A stretch of DNA of 64,000 nucleotides from Otis tarda. Taxonomy: Eukaryota; Chordata; Aves; Otidiformes; Otididae. A model generated the notes under the pieces. That model was given only the letters and a program-made list of their open reading frames with translations. It had not been told where the DNA came from and did not search any database. The stretch is from assembly GCA_026413225.1 (NCBI GenBank), contig CM048557.1:70918987-70982986 (forward strand), given 5' to 3'. The position numbers were made by a program, and so were the translations under genes. Shown one piece after another: positions 45,340 to 57,700 of the stretch. How positions within the stretch are numbered: position 1 is the stretch's first letter; each line of letters begins with the position of its first letter.

Positions 45340-45540
45340 TTAATACATGGGAAGCTCCTCGCAACACAAAATCATTAATTTGTGCGATGACTGCATAATT
45401 AATTCTTGGTCTCATCTCATTCTCTTTTAAATGTATTCCCACACTGCATAGAAGTTGTTGGCTAATGAATTAAACAGTTTGATGTTGATGAATCACAATT
45501 TTGCTTATCAATATTAAAATACTGCCAGCGGTATGTTTTT
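45340..45540. promoter_or_regulatory. AT-rich block, possible conserved non-coding element
   Basis: ATCATTAATTTGTGCG, GCATAATTAATTCTTGG, CTAATGAATTAAACAG and TCAATATTAAAATAC lie within 200 bases. There is no frame or repeat. Regulatory role is inferred from homeodomain-type cores. Confidence 0.33.
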
Positions 45541-46229
45541 CAGTTTGGGTCACAGACGTTTAAGCTGTAATACTGTCAGAGATGCAGACCTCATGTTTTC
45601 ACGAGCCTCAGTGCAGAATCAGAGTCCAAGCTTTGTTTTCAGATTTGGGGCTTTTGAACTATTTTTATTTGTTTTCTTCCATCCAAGCAACGACATGAGC
45701 ATAAGGTATCTTGCAAAACTTCAGATTTATCAATAACAGCATCTGAGATGGAGAAGTGCAGTTACTCGGGAAACCTCAAGCCAGAGCTCGTTTGTTCCTC
45801 GGACTGTGATTAATGGGGTAAGCGACACCAGATGGCAAATGCTTTGAGAAGCCTCTGCTCCCCAAAGAAGTGTTAATTACTTCCAAAGCCGCAGCCACAG
45901 GGTAAGGGAGAATGAACAGGTCCCAGCCCGGCGCTAAGCGGACACAGGAGCGATGGGCATCTCAGCACACGGTCTCTGCGAGGGACCCCGTGGGGCTGGG
46001 AGCTCCCGCCAGCACCCACCTCCTGGCCAGGACCAGGGTCTCTGTGCTGGGTCTTCTGGGGCAGCCGATGTATCCTCGCCATCCTGCCAGCCTCTAACAC
46101 GCTACCCACATCCCAGAAAAGCCATCTCCAGAGGCCTCCAGAGGAGGAGAACTGCCAGCCTGAGAGTCAATGAGCCCTTTACGCTCCCTGTGACAACAGG
46201 CAGAACACACTCACCAGTGAGGTAAGGCA
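45541..46229. other. Non-coding sequence with one CTCF-like string
   Basis: GCGACACCAGATGGCAAATG at about 45822-45841 resembles a CTCF core (CCACCAGATGGC-type). One base pattern is not enough to call a bound site. The remainder holds overlapping unrecognised frames. Confidence 0.3.
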
Positions 46230-46500
46230 CCTACTTGTGCCGATTTTGGCATGACCATGCCCTTGAGGCTCTCATCTTGCAGCGTTCACAGCTGCACAGG
46301 CAGCACCTCTCCCTTAAACCCATGCTCAGCTGCTGGGCCAGGGGTACCCGGTTCATAGAATTCCCATGCACAAAGTTCACCCAGCATATGATATTTAGAA
46401 GCACAACAGTATTTATTGCTCTGTTATAGCCTTGCATAAGCAGTTACAAGCATAAGCAGTTCCAGTTCCCAGCATAAGCAGTTACCAGCGCATTGTTTTC
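46230..46500 (-). mobile_element. Possible LTR fragment with tandem enhancer-like repeats
   Basis: Read on the minus strand, three copies of a CTGGTAACTGCTTATGC-like unit (46434-46490 region) are followed by GCTATAACAGAGCAATAAATAC and a GT-rich stretch. The order of short tandem repeats, TATA-like string and AATAAA resembles a retroviral U3-R region. No TG...CA termini or target duplication could be placed, so this is uncertain. It could also be a simple tandem repeat next to a chance AATAAA. Confidence 0.3.
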
Positions 46501-46814
46501 CCTTTGTGAGAGTCTCACCACCCCAACTAAGCCGGAGACACCGCAAGCAGGAGGGTGATGATCAGCGGGGTCAGAGCAGAGAAGGGAGGCAGGCGCAGCA
46601 CCCTCAGGGTGTCCCCTGTTGTTCGTAGAGTGAGCTCTGGGTCCTTTCTCTCTCTGCTCCAAGCCGCCTCTGTTTCTCCCCTCAGCAGATTCAGTGGCAG
46701 AGCACTGACCAGGCGTCGGTGCACGTGTGGCCAGCGCACGCAGCAAGGCTGCCAGGTACGTGCCCCGCTGGCTAACAGCGGTTCCCGGATAACAGCGACA
46801 GTAACAGATAGCAG
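46501..46814. other. Non-coding sequence, no gene seen
   Basis: A minus-strand frame (46527-46850, 107 codons) ends in a hydrophobic run, but no family is recognised and two other frames overlap it. Confidence 0.35.
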
Positions 46815-46874
46815 TAACACCCCTCCCGGCTCCCCTCTCCGAGATAACACCCCTCCCAGCTCCCCTCTCCAAGG
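46815..46874 (+). repeat. Tandem duplication, 30-bp unit
   Basis: TAACACCCCTCCCNGCTCCC plus TCTCC and four bases occurs twice (46815-46844 and 46845-46874) with one internal mismatch and a divergent end. Confidence 0.88.
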
Positions 46875-47890
46875 TCACATTCCCACGGCTGTGTGCAGCT
46901 TGTAATTTCCCACGGTGGCCCTACACGGACCGTCACTGAGATCCCCCTCACACCAGGCTGGTGCTGGGACATCTCCACACCGCACCGCAGGCTTTGTGCT
47001 ACGAGCAGGTTTCATCAAAGGGACTGTAAGAGGAGGAGACCCTACGGCTGCTGAAATTATTTGAAAGGCAAAACACGTCTCAGATGAGAGACACCAGCAT
47101 GGAAGCCACACCGCTGCAGCGCAGAGGAGCGGAGCCCGGCACGCCTGCTCGGCGGGACCAGCCCAGCAGTGCGTGCGGTGACACCCAGCCCGGCAGGGAC
47201 CTGAATCGTCGCCGTCAGCGCATCGCCGGTCTCTGCCCTTCCACAACAACAGCCCTGCCACCTCAGCACCAGCCGTCTCTTTGCTTTATTGCCCAGTAAA
47301 TACAATTCCTGCACACCTGCAAGTCATACAAGCCTGCTTCCACCTCTCTGTGAAGGGTGAAAACGCCCAAGGAAAAGCCAGAGGAGGCAGAGGGCTACGG
47401 GAGGGCGCAGCGGGCAATGAGAGCTCTGGGCAGGAGGGCAGGAGCCGGTCTGGGCTGCAGAGCTCGGGCCGACCAAACCTGGAGTGCAGCCGGCCGGGCT
47501 CCGGCCGAGCGCCGCGTGCAGCGGAGGGAAAGGGGCCGGAAGCGCAGGGCTGCCCGCGGAAGGCTGACTCCTCGGGAAGCTCAGCCAGGCCCAGGCTGAG
47601 CCGGGAGATGGAGGAGTGCCATCGGATAGCGATACCAGCAGCAAGAACAAGGTGTTGGTTTTGCCAAGACACCTCTGCTTCAGCAGCCGCTGCGTGCAAC
47701 CCTCACCAAGGTGGTGAAATGCAGCAAGATCAGCTGTCCCAAGGCCAGCAAGGCTCAGGGACCAACACCCCATTTTGTGAATTAAAGAGAAAAAAAAGCC
47801 ACTGAAATTTTTAAAAAGACAAGATTAAGGAAATTCAAAGAGCATCGTAACTGCCTTTCTGAAGAAAGCTGACTTAGGATGTCGGATGGA
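46875..47890. other. GC-rich non-coding sequence
   Basis: Frames of 128-174 codons are open on both strands at once (47281-47805 plus, 47286-47773 minus). The translations are low-complexity and unrecognised. It is moderately CpG-rich at 47470-47590. Confidence 0.45.
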
Positions 47891-47930
47891 AACCTCTCAG
47901 AGGTCCAAAAACCTCTCAGATGGTCCAAAA
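47891..47930 (+). repeat. Short tandem duplication, about 20-bp unit
   Basis: AACCTCTCAGAGGTCCAAA is followed by AACCTCTCAGATGGTCCAAA, a near-identical pair differing by one inserted base and one substitution. Confidence 0.85.
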
Positions 47931-49849
47931 ACCATGACAAGGTAAAGCAGACTTGAATCCCCAAAGCAATGAGAAAGTGCTGTTTCATTATGTGTTTCCT
48001 CCAGGGAAAAATAAAATAAAAAAATGCACCTGCATTATGAGGTGCCAGCAATAAAACACCAGCAGTAAACGTAAGCTCGCTGTAGAGCCTGCGAGCTCTG
48101 GCATGGTCGCTGTCACGGCACACAGCAGCAACGGCTGCCTTGTGAAGGGCAAGCCAAGGAGATCGTCTGGTAAAACAGGAACACCACAGGGTCCAACACT
48201 GATGACAAATGCAGATCTATCAGGCTGACAGCGCCCAATCCACAGGGAACCGGGAGGGCTCCTCAAAACTATTTAATGCAAGACAATAAACGAAGATTCA
48301 CTTGGACTATTTTACAAACAGTAAGAATAAGCCTTAAAAGCAAGTGCGATGAGAGGTCTACTCCTTCTGCAATTTCACTGCTCGAAAGGTCACTTTGCAG
48401 AAGAGGCAGCCCTTCTAAAAACACCTCCCAAGGCGAGCCTCTGGAGCAAGCGCGGAAGTGAGGTGGTTGTTAATGCCCACCTGACCTCCACACCCCTGAG
48501 AAGGCAATCGCCAAGAGCAACTATCTTCAAAAACATGAATTCATCTCCAGGGAGTGTTAGTTAAAACTTGGACAGGCCCCATCGATGCCCTGGGGATGGT
48601 GATACTGGCCCAAAAGCTCCAACAGGAAACACTGCATTTGGAAAAAGGGCCAGGCTGAAGTTTCACAGACCCCGTTCTCTTTCTGCTGCAGTATGGGGAA
48701 GGACAGAAAGCCGCTCGCTTGCCCAGCAGTGTCCAGCAGAACTGGACCCCTTGGCACTGGCAGGCATGGCGGTGTCTGCCCACCGTGACCCCCAGCCCAG
48801 CGCTACGCGGGGCTCAGCACGCTGAGCTTCCACCCAGGAGTGAGAGCAGTTGCTCCTCGGAGCGCGGGGGCAGGGGGGTCAGTGCACTGCTCTCTGCAGC
48901 TCCCACATACAAACACTGAAGAGCCTGGGAACAACCAAAGCCCGATGGTCACTTCAGTGCTGCACGCTAGCATTTGTGTTACAGCTGCTCCTGCACTTGC
49001 TGAGGTGTCCTGGAGCAGGTACCACAGCAGTCCTGGGCTCTACTGACTGGAGCTGCCTGGAGAGCATCCCTCAGGGACCCTCGGACTGAAAAATGAGGAG
49101 AAAACACACAACACTGTCATGGGCAGGGGTGTTTTGCCCAAGCCTCCAAAAAGGCTGCTGTTCTGCAGTGACAGCAACTGAAGTCATGCCCTTGACTCCT
49201 CTCAAGGAAGGACCCATTTTGCTGCTGGGATCAGCGTAACGCCATGGGAAAGGTGCATCTCCTGGACAAATTGCTGCACCGTAGGAAGAAACGGTGGTGG
49301 CTTTGTTATTCTAGAGATGGCTTGTGGTACAGGGCACCCTTGCCAATAAAGGCAGCGTACACTGCTTCCTCTAGCAGGGCAGGAGCTTTACTGGAGCCTG
49401 AGCTTCCAGACTTCTGGCTGCAGAGCTGAGACCCTGGATGGCGGGGAATGGACTCTCAGCAGCCACTCTGATAAAACTGAGTTACTTCAGCACACATGGC
49501 CAGCTACACGGCCCACGGCTGGTGCTGAGGGTCTGCACTGCAAGAGCTGCATGATGCTTCTGACACCGCATCCCTATGGCCATCGGAGATGGGCTGGACC
49601 ATCCCCAAATCCAGCCACAGTGCACCTTCCATCTTCTGACCCCCAGAACCACGCAGAGATTCTCCCATCATAGATTCTTTTAGGAGTGGGTATTCAGTAT
49701 TTATCCCTGCCATGAACAGGGATTACTGTTCATGGCACCACTCCAAACACACGTGGTAGTGGCTAGATTCTTCAGCTACACTGAGGAAAACATTGTACCA
49801 AGTACTGACTGTGCTTAGGGAAAGACCACTTCCACCCCAAACTGCTCAC
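47931..49849. other. Non-coding sequence, no gene seen
   Basis: Unique sequence of average composition. Frames are all below about 115 codons and unrecognised. Confidence 0.45.
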
Positions 49850-50480
49850 CATCTAAGTACATTGGATAGAAAACCACGTAACGTATCAGCTTGCATTTGG
49901 TGTATTGACTTCAAAGATAATATATAAACTAATCCCTTCACATATCTGATCTAGTTCAATAGCACTTCATGAAGTAATTTAATAAATAGAAACTTAATAC
50001 GAACTGTGACTGTGCATAACCAACAGCAGTAGCTCTGTAACGTGCAAAGCTGCCATCATGTCAGACAGCAGCCATGGAGACAGGGAAACGGCTACACCGG
50101 GCAGAGGGACCAAAGGTGGGGCTGAAGAAGTTTACAAAGAGGGAAAACAGGAACTTCATTAAGGAACGAGTGTTGAAATTATTGGGGAGTGATGTCTTCT
50201 GAGGAAGAAGGACCAACTGCCTAGTGTCACCACTCTTCACGTGAGATCTTCCCATCTTCTGAAGCACTGGGGATTCAGCTCCGCGATCTCTCACTTGCGA
50301 TCACTGTTCCTACACTGTTTCTACAATTAGTCCACTAGCCTAATTTATCATACAAGAAAGTTAATTAACAGTTTGTCCTGCTATGCATTTCAGCCATCTT
50401 TCAACGAAATTGTCAATAATAACGTTATTGATCACTAAACCCAAGGAAAAAGAAACAACAAAAAGTCAAGATATGAGTTC
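49850..50480. other. Two AT-rich sub-blocks around a mixed centre
   Basis: 49895-50030 (AAGATAATATATAAACTAATCC, GAAGTAATTTAATAAATAG) and 50330-50450 (GCCTAATTTATCATAC, AGTTAATTAACAG, TCAATAATAACGTTATTGATC) are AT-rich with homeodomain-like cores. The last string is a long palindrome: ATCAATAACGTTATTGAT-like arms with one interruption. Nothing coding. Confidence 0.3.
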
Positions 50481-53400
50481 CTTTACTGGCATTTGAGGTC
50501 ACAACAGCTCTGATCCCTACTAAAATAAAGCCACCTCCTGTCTATAAGCTGCACCAGAATCCTAGGGGAAATATCCCCTGATGGGAGTGAGGAGCAACGT
50601 CCCCCTCAGCCTCAGAGACGCATCTTCTCTGAACCAGCCGAGCAACCAGCCCCCAGCTGCTTAGAGAGACGTCCAGTTTTGATGGAAAGCCTTCAGGTGA
50701 CAGGGAGACCCCAGGGTGAGCCCAGTTCTGGTTAATCACAGCCAGTCATCAAGGCTCATGTCTCATCTGAGTGTGTCAGGTTTTAGCTTTCACTGACTGG
50801 TTTCACGAGACTATTTCTTCTAGATTAGAAGAGCTGTTAGAAGATGTTTATATTCCTAGCTGCCAGCTCTGCAAGCCTCTCCAAGGCTCTGACAATTGAG
50901 CCAAGTTTCTTCCCAGGCCTAGGGAAGCATGAGCTTCAAATAATAGACTTCATATGCTAAACTTAATCTTCAGTGACACCTGTGCAAACAAAGTGACTTC
51001 AAAGGCATTGCTAAAATATGATTGAGCGGCCGTGCGAGCAGGAACAACGGCAGATGCAGGAGGAGACGACTCAGCTCACCGCTCCTGCGGCATGGGGTCT
51101 GCAGCAGCAGCAGCGTTTAAAACGTGCAGCAGGGTTTACCTCACTCGACATCAGGGAACTGCTCACAGTGAAAGAATCTCTCCCTGAAAAGCCTTCTTTC
51201 AGCACCTTGGTGCATCCGTGGGCGATCCACATGGACAAGGACATGGGACCACACCGGAATGCGCTGGGCCCGTGGGGACGGGGCAATGGTGGTCACCCCT
51301 GCAGAAGGCAAGGGACAGGGCACAGGACAGCCGTCCTGCCACGGCCCCAGCTTGGCCCAGCACGGCCGGCAGGAAAGAGCTCTTCGCTCACTGCCGTCTC
51401 TCCGACACTCACGCAGAAAAGTGCAGCGTAGCCGATTATTTTGTGTTTGTGCCTCTGAAATGCTCTGTTCCATTGACAAATTGACCAGAAAAACAAGCGA
51501 GGTGCTTCCCATGTTCCCCGTGCCTTTGAGTGCCAGCTGGCTTTGTGCGCCGAGCACTCCTGCAGCGGGAGAGGGGGTCCTTTGAACGGGGAGTGAAGTG
51601 CTACCGCACCTAGAAGAAATCTTAATTGGGTATGAGAAAAGATTTTGTGTACTCAGTGTAAAGGAGACTAAGCCACTTAGAAAAGGATCAAACGAATCCT
51701 GTGAAGGGGGCCAGTAGCATTTGATCAGCACTTGGAGTCTTCAAACAGAGAAGAGATTTTTCCTTTAGCTCGAGAAGAGATGCCGCAGTTAAACTGTGGG
51801 TCTGGAGCCTGTTGTGCCCATTTGTGCGAGTGGGGGAGTGTTATCCCGCGGCAGGAGTCACCAGCCTCCTACGCAAAACCCATCCAAGCAAACAAACGAC
51901 TGGCAGTTTGGAATGCAGAGCAGGGGATGCCGCAGCCTGTGAACGGGGAAAGGCTGCTCTCATCCGGCACGGCACCTGGGACACGCGGCAGCGTGGGAGC
52001 CGGGACACGGGGCAGCATCCCCTCTGCTTCCCTACACCTTTGCTGCTCAGACCCGGGAGCTGCAGCTCAGCAGGACGACCCAGGGATCTGCGGCTGGACA
52101 CAGCCAGTCCCCATGCGTGCGGACGCCGCGCCAGCACGGCACGCAGCACAGGACCAACGTGGACCACCAGCCCAGGAGAACCCCACCCGTCCTTCCCAGA
52201 GCCAGGAAAGCCAGCAGGCCTGCCCAGGTTGAGAGTGCAGCCAGCAAGCAGTAAACAGTGAGATACCCAAACAGAGCTGAGGACGTTCAAGCCCGTAGGA
52301 CAGAGACTTGGCACTGCCAAAAAAAGAACGAGCCTGAGCCCCAGCAGTGACCCTTCTGGCGTCAACAAGTGCAAATAAGCTGTGCTTAGGGAATAAAAGA
52401 GGAGAAGAGCCACTTCTCTGCAGATGCAGAAGCAGATGCACTAACTGACCTCGTTCGCAGCAGACACTGTCTGCTCCGGACACCGACAGTGGATACCACG
52501 GAAAGTTTCCTCAGAACCTGCCGCCCAGCCCTCCCACGCTTCCCACGCACACACAGGAGCGGCCCCAGCTGGCAGAGCTCAGGTTATTTATTTACACACA
52601 TGCCCATCCTGCAGCCTGGCAATGCACCAGAGTTTGGTTTTCCAAAAATACCCCGCTCCCACCCAGGAGCCAGGCCCTCTCCAGCCTCAGCAATCGTCTC
52701 GCTAGCCAGCCTAACAGCAAGCAGATTCTTACAAATCCCTACACAAACTTACAGCATTATTTGGAACAGGCAAGCCCCATTGCTGTCTCCTGCCTTACCT
52801 TATCCAGAAGCACAAGCAGGACCTGGAAAACTGGGAGAGGAGTAGAAGGCAGCTGGAGCCCATTTATAGAAGGGTGGTAATTGCTGAGTCAGCAGATGTG
52901 TGGCTAGCTGGTTTAGCTCACCTGCAAGCAGCCTGGCCTCACGTGCTGCTCCTCAGCAGCTGAGCCCGCGTTCGCAGGGCACTGGGGTGTCTGACGGCAG
53001 TTCTGGGGAGGCTGATCCCTCTGGAGGATGCGCTCCCAATGCCTCTGTGACCTGCTGCACAGACAGTTAAACATCAGCTTGGTGCTCGCGTAGTAAGCGT
53101 CCGAGTTTGCCTCCAGCATGTAGGAAAGTCAGAAGGCAGGATATCTTCTTCCTCCTGCTCTGCCCCATCACGTCTTACACGAGATAACCGCCTTTCTGGT
53201 GCCTCTAACGTTCCTAACCCAGATCTGCATATTCATTTCACAGGTGTCAGGGCCAACGGAACGTAGGGATTCCTTTGGATTTAATGATGACTAAGGGCAT
53301 GAGCCAGCCTCCCTTGTGTCGGATGCAGTATGTGGATACGCCAGGGAAAGCATGGTCTGCCTGCAAAGTGTTCTGGTTAAAAAATGTGAGGAAAAAAAAA

Positions 53401-54343
53401 TGACGGTAAAGGGCCATTACTGTTCCTGATCATAGGTGGGAATGGGGAACCCAGGGAAATGAAGGTTGTCCAAGGAATCTAGTGCTCTTCCCCCACCTCA
53501 GACCCCAAAACAAGGTTTCCCCCGCATCCTGTGCTCTCCTCCTGAAGTCTCCCAGCATTTGTTGCAGGGCTCTGGCTGGGCTGAGCCCTGAGGTTTCCTT
53601 GTGACTTATCCGCACCATTACTGCACTAAAAATCTATTTTCTTGTTACGAAGAGTCATGAAAGTAAAACTCATAACAAGTTCAGTGGAGAAAAATATTTC
53701 TCCTTTCCTCTCCATCCCCCAGCCACAAATCTGCACCCAGGTTTGGGAGCGCTGCTCTTCCCTGCGCTCACCAAGAAAGAATTGGCTTGAGGTGGGCGGC
53801 ACCTGAACCCGGGGCTCAGCTCCGTGGGAGCGATGCGATGTAGGGGCCGGCAGCAAGCGTCAGCCAGCCCAGCGCGACTGGAGCGAGGCGCTTGGTCCTC
53901 CAAGCCAGCATCCCCACTTCGGAAGGACCTGCTGAAGCCAGCACTCTGTCGATACCCAGTGCCAAGACCCCAATAAATAAGTTAATTTTTAAGAAACACT
54001 CCAGTTGTGTCTCTGTGCAACACAGCTGATACGCCGTGCCATTGTGGTCGTGGTTTTGCCTGGAGGCTTTTCCAAGAGAGAAAGGAAAATGCTTTTCTGT
54101 ATGCACACTTGAAATGCAAGCTGCCACTTCAGAGCAGCACTCTGGGCTCTCCTCTGCTGAGATGTCTGTGTAAAACGCCATCCAGCACCGGACTGCCTCC
54201 GAAAACACATTCACTCAGGAGAGTGCCTCATTTAAGTACCAGCTGGAGACCAAACTCCTGCACACAGACAAACCGAGCTCAGGGCTCCTGCTCTACAGTG
54301 GCACTGCACTAGCCTTGGGTGATTTGCTTTTCTTTCCTTCCTC
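50481..54343. other. Gene-empty mixed sequence
   Basis: Nearly four kilobases without a recognised gene. Long frames on both strands at 51018-52483 (up to 196 codons) overlap each other. 53230-53400 is more AT-rich and resembles neither repeat nor exon. Confidence 0.45.
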
Positions 54344-54359
54344 TTTTTTTTTTTTTTTT
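54344..54359 (+). repeat. T16 homopolymer run
   Basis: Sixteen consecutive T. No LINE or retrocopy was recognised on either side, so it is not evidence of a poly(A) tail of an insertion. Confidence 0.95.
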
Positions 54360-54908
54360 GAAATGGACAGCATAGCATGCTATCTCTTCCTACTAATCTG
54401 AAAAACAAAGAAATTGGTAGCCTTTCCCTCACTTTCAGGAATATTAAAGTCACAATTTTCCCATTATTATTCTGGTCTGGACCTGCCAAACGGCCACAGC
54501 CTGGAGTCATAGCACTGGTCTTGCCAAAAGTGGGCAGGTAACTTTTCAGTCCCTGTGGTTTGTTATTCTTTCATCCATGCTTTAGCTATCACACTTCTGA
54601 ACATCAGCAAAGTTTCTTTTAAATTCCAACTGAAAATAAACTCTTTTTGCTTGGTCTATTTTCCATGCGCCCAGAGGCACCCCCAGAGCGGTGTCTGTTT
54701 CGTGTGCTCTAACCTCACCGCGACTGTTCCTCGCTCCCCTCCAGAGCCCCGCCAGCACACACCAGTTTCTTTCCCCACAGCGGCCAGTCGCGCAGCTGCA
54801 GGGATGGTGGAAAGGCGTGGAGTGGCTGTGAGCTGTCGGCCTTTCCCTTGGGGATGCAGCTCCCTGCCCCCTTTGCTGCGGTCCCACCGCCCTGTGCCCT
54901 GCGCTCCG
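54360..54908. other. Non-coding sequence, no gene seen
   Basis: Average-composition sequence with overlapping frames only. Confidence 0.4.
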
Positions 54909-54956
54909 ATGGCGTTCCCAATGGCGTTCCCAATGGCGTTCCCAATGGTGTATGCG
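54909..54956 (+). repeat. Tandem repeat, 12-bp unit
   Basis: ATGGCGTTCCCA is repeated three times exactly (54909-54944), followed by a diverged fourth unit ATGGTGTATGCG. The unit length is a multiple of three, so every frame through it stays open (Met-Ala-Phe-Pro in one plus-strand frame). This explains the long overlapping frames here without requiring a gene. Confidence 0.95.
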
Positions 54957-56679
54957 ATGCCACCCCTGCCAGCAGGGACCCCCCACCCCTTTACCGCTCG
55001 CTGACTTCCCGGCCTCAGCCTCCTGCGTTTTTGAACTTCAGCTTCAGCCTCCGCAACCCAGATGCGCTGCGTGTCAGGGCGCAGACAGCTTCTGACGGCG
55101 AGCAGGGTGCTCCGGGAGCAGAGAGGCCGGGGCCTCTGCAGCTCAGCGCGGTGCTGGAAGCGCAGGATAAATCCGCTCTGAGGCGTAAGGTCCGGCTCTG
55201 GGAGCAGCCGTTGCAGAAACCAGCGTTTGACCCAAGCCGGGCTGCAGGTGTGGCCGGGGCAGTACGCTGCTCTTTCCGTGAGTTAAGGTGGTCGAGGCGC
55301 CTGACGTTGAAGTAAATTCCTTTTCGGTTCCAAGTGAGAACCTCCAAGCTGCTACTTCCCGTGGCACCAGAAAGATCCCCACACTGATGCTTAGGCATGG
55401 TCCTGGCGCAGCCCCAGCTGCGTTTCTGCCCCGTAACTCTGCTCCCTGTCCCGAGCACGGAATGGTCGCTGCGCCCGAGCTGTCCCCGCAGCCAGCCCCA
55501 CGCGGGCCGAGGGAGCGCGGTTCCCACGGCCGTGCCGCAGGGTTGTCAGTTCCCCCCGCTCTTAGGACCAGCGCTCTGTCGTTTCCCCGATCCCACCGCG
55601 TCTGACTCACCTCTCGACAGACACGAGCGGCACAGACCCATATGTCAGTTTGGTGCAGTCTGGTCGCAGTTTTACATCAATAGGTGTGGAAAATTTTAAG
55701 GGATTTGCAAAACACCAATTCTGTGACTGTCTGTTCCTTACGTGTGCTCTGCTGTGCCTCTGTTTTCCTGCCAAAAAACCTCCAACAAAAGCAGGGTAAA
55801 GGAAACCTCAAAGGACAAGATGGCTTTCCCAGGCTCCCAGTCTTTGCGTAAGCTAACACAAATCAGACAGTGAGAACGATTACTCATACCCTGCAAATAC
55901 GCTGCGTTTTAAATCCTCCCTTCACTGAAATGCCAACAAGAAGGGAAAAAACAAAAAGCCATTTCAAAGAAGAGGTGTGCCCCAGCAGGAGGCACGGCTG
56001 CCACGCCGACCTCTGCGCGTCTTGTTTCCGTGTTTACATTTCCATGTGCCATCACGTAAACACCACTGCTGTCACCTTTGCAAAATAATCCCAGGGAACG
56101 GACTGGAAGTTACGAACCACAGCTGCCGCGGATTGAACCAAAGTGCCCGTGGAGAGGATGGCGGTGCTGCCCGCGGCCCGGCAGCGCGGCCGGGCTCCGC
56201 AGCTCGGTCCTTGCGCCCAGTCCCTGCGGGGCTCGCTCTCTCCCCGCACTGCTCAGCTCCACCAGCTCAAAACGTCATTCCAGCAGTTGGGAAACAGGGA
56301 GTTACTTTCCTACAAGAGGAGTTCAGAAGACAAGCCCCACTCCAGGCAGACGACACCGCAGTGATAATTACTGCCTTACATTAGCAGAAACCAAGAGGGA
56401 ATGCCAAGGTACTAAAGGCAGGACTCCGCAGTACGGAATTCTGGCAAGTTATCGCACCGAACGGTCACTTCTCCCGCCTGAAAGCGTCAGTCAGTTCAAA
56501 CAACAGCAGAGCGTTCTCTCTGTAATGAATTCAAGGACAATTAGCTGGAATCATCCCGTGAAAGCTAAGATACCTCAGCGGAAGTGTTACGGGTTGCCAT
56601 AAAAATACATACACTTCATTTGCTGTACTCAGAACCTTGTTACGGGCGAACGGGAGCGCGCGTTGGAGGGGCCAGGACT
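54957..56679. other. GC-rich non-coding sequence
   Basis: Frames of 100-174 codons are open on both strands in the same DNA (55015-55610 minus, 54848-55699 plus, 55977-56602 plus). They lack domains. CpG density is higher than in the left half of the window. Confidence 0.45.
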
Positions 56680-56840
56680 TCATTGCTAGTCAATTAACAT
56701 TTTACCAGCCTCCCCAAAATATGAGAAGCAGTTGTTATTGGTCCAGTTACGACAGCACTAACACTTCCACTCTAAATTATCTAATAATTACTTAAGAATT
56801 CATTACAAACACAGCTAAAGCCTTTCTAGGTGAATTCCCT
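56680..56840. other. AT-rich block
   Basis: AGTCAATTAACATTTTACC, CTAAATTATCTAATAATTAC and AAGAATTCATTACAAAC cluster here, with homeodomain-like cores and no frame. Possible regulatory element by composition only. Confidence 0.3.
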
Positions 56841-57700
56841 GGGGGAGCTCCCCAGCGCTGGGGCTCTGCTCCCGCCGGGACCCCGGCTGCTGGCACCCTC
56901 CTGCGCCCGCATCGCGCCCATTAATTGTGGGGTCACAGATGGTTCACGCCAACCAGCCACGCTCCGTGTTAGTGCTGGCAAGTAATTAACAGAAGGCAAG
57001 TTAAACTACAGCCAAAATAAACACAGGCAACCGGCACCCAGCCTCCGGGCATCCGCAGCCCCGGCGCAACCACGCCGACAGCCCCTCGCACCGCGCAGAG
57101 CCGGCGCAGGGCTGGACACCGCCCGGTCCGCACGGAGCCCGCAGCACCCGCTTAGCAACAGCACAATCAAACTAAGGAGATGTTAGTTAGTTCATCTGGT
57201 GAGGAAAAACATCAAGAGAAACTGAGCCGTTATAAAATACTCAGGAAAGATGCTCAGGGAACGAGGAGGGACCCCACGGGCGACGGCCCAGGGCCGCACA
57301 CACCACGCGGACACCAGGCACACACCGCCTCCACCCCGGTTCTGCTGGAAGAGACGTGACCGCGCGCGGGCGCTCCTCCGGCAGGACGCTACTGAGGGCA
57401 GCCGGCGTGGAGGGCAAACCCTTCCCACCGCCCCGCTGGGTCTGCGTCCCAGGAGTGACCCACGGCGGGTCCGAGCGGCAGCCCCCGGCACGCGTGGGCA
57501 CGGCCAGCCCCAGGGTCCGGGCTGCTCGCCCCTCGCTGCAGCCCCCGGAAGGAGCACAGCCTGCTCTGCTCCCCACAACACCCACCGCGGCAGCGGGGAG
57601 CCCTGGGCAGCACAGGAGAGCACGGCATTGTCCGGTGTGGCAGCGTGCGGGGCCCCAGCCAGCATCCCGCTCCCTGGGGTTTACGCGCCATTAGTGGTGC
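56841..57700. other. CpG-rich patch
   Basis: The patch is GC- and CpG-rich, with CACCGCGCAGAGCCGGCGC, GACCGCGCGCGGGCGCTCC and ACCGCGGCAGCGGG among the densest stretches. Overlapping frames on both strands (157 codons minus, 154 plus) follow from the lack of stops. It could be a CpG island, but no TATA box, first exon or splice donor can be assigned. Confidence 0.35.

Noticed and set aside
46527..46850. Minus-strand frame ending in a hydrophobic segment, considered as a retroviral envelope piece or signal peptide
   Set aside because: Only one hydrophobic run, no neighbouring retroviral gene and no cysteine pattern. Chance is more likely.
54344..54359. T16 run as the poly(A) tail of a minus-strand retrocopy
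   Set aside because: No coding similarity or target duplication is visible next to it.
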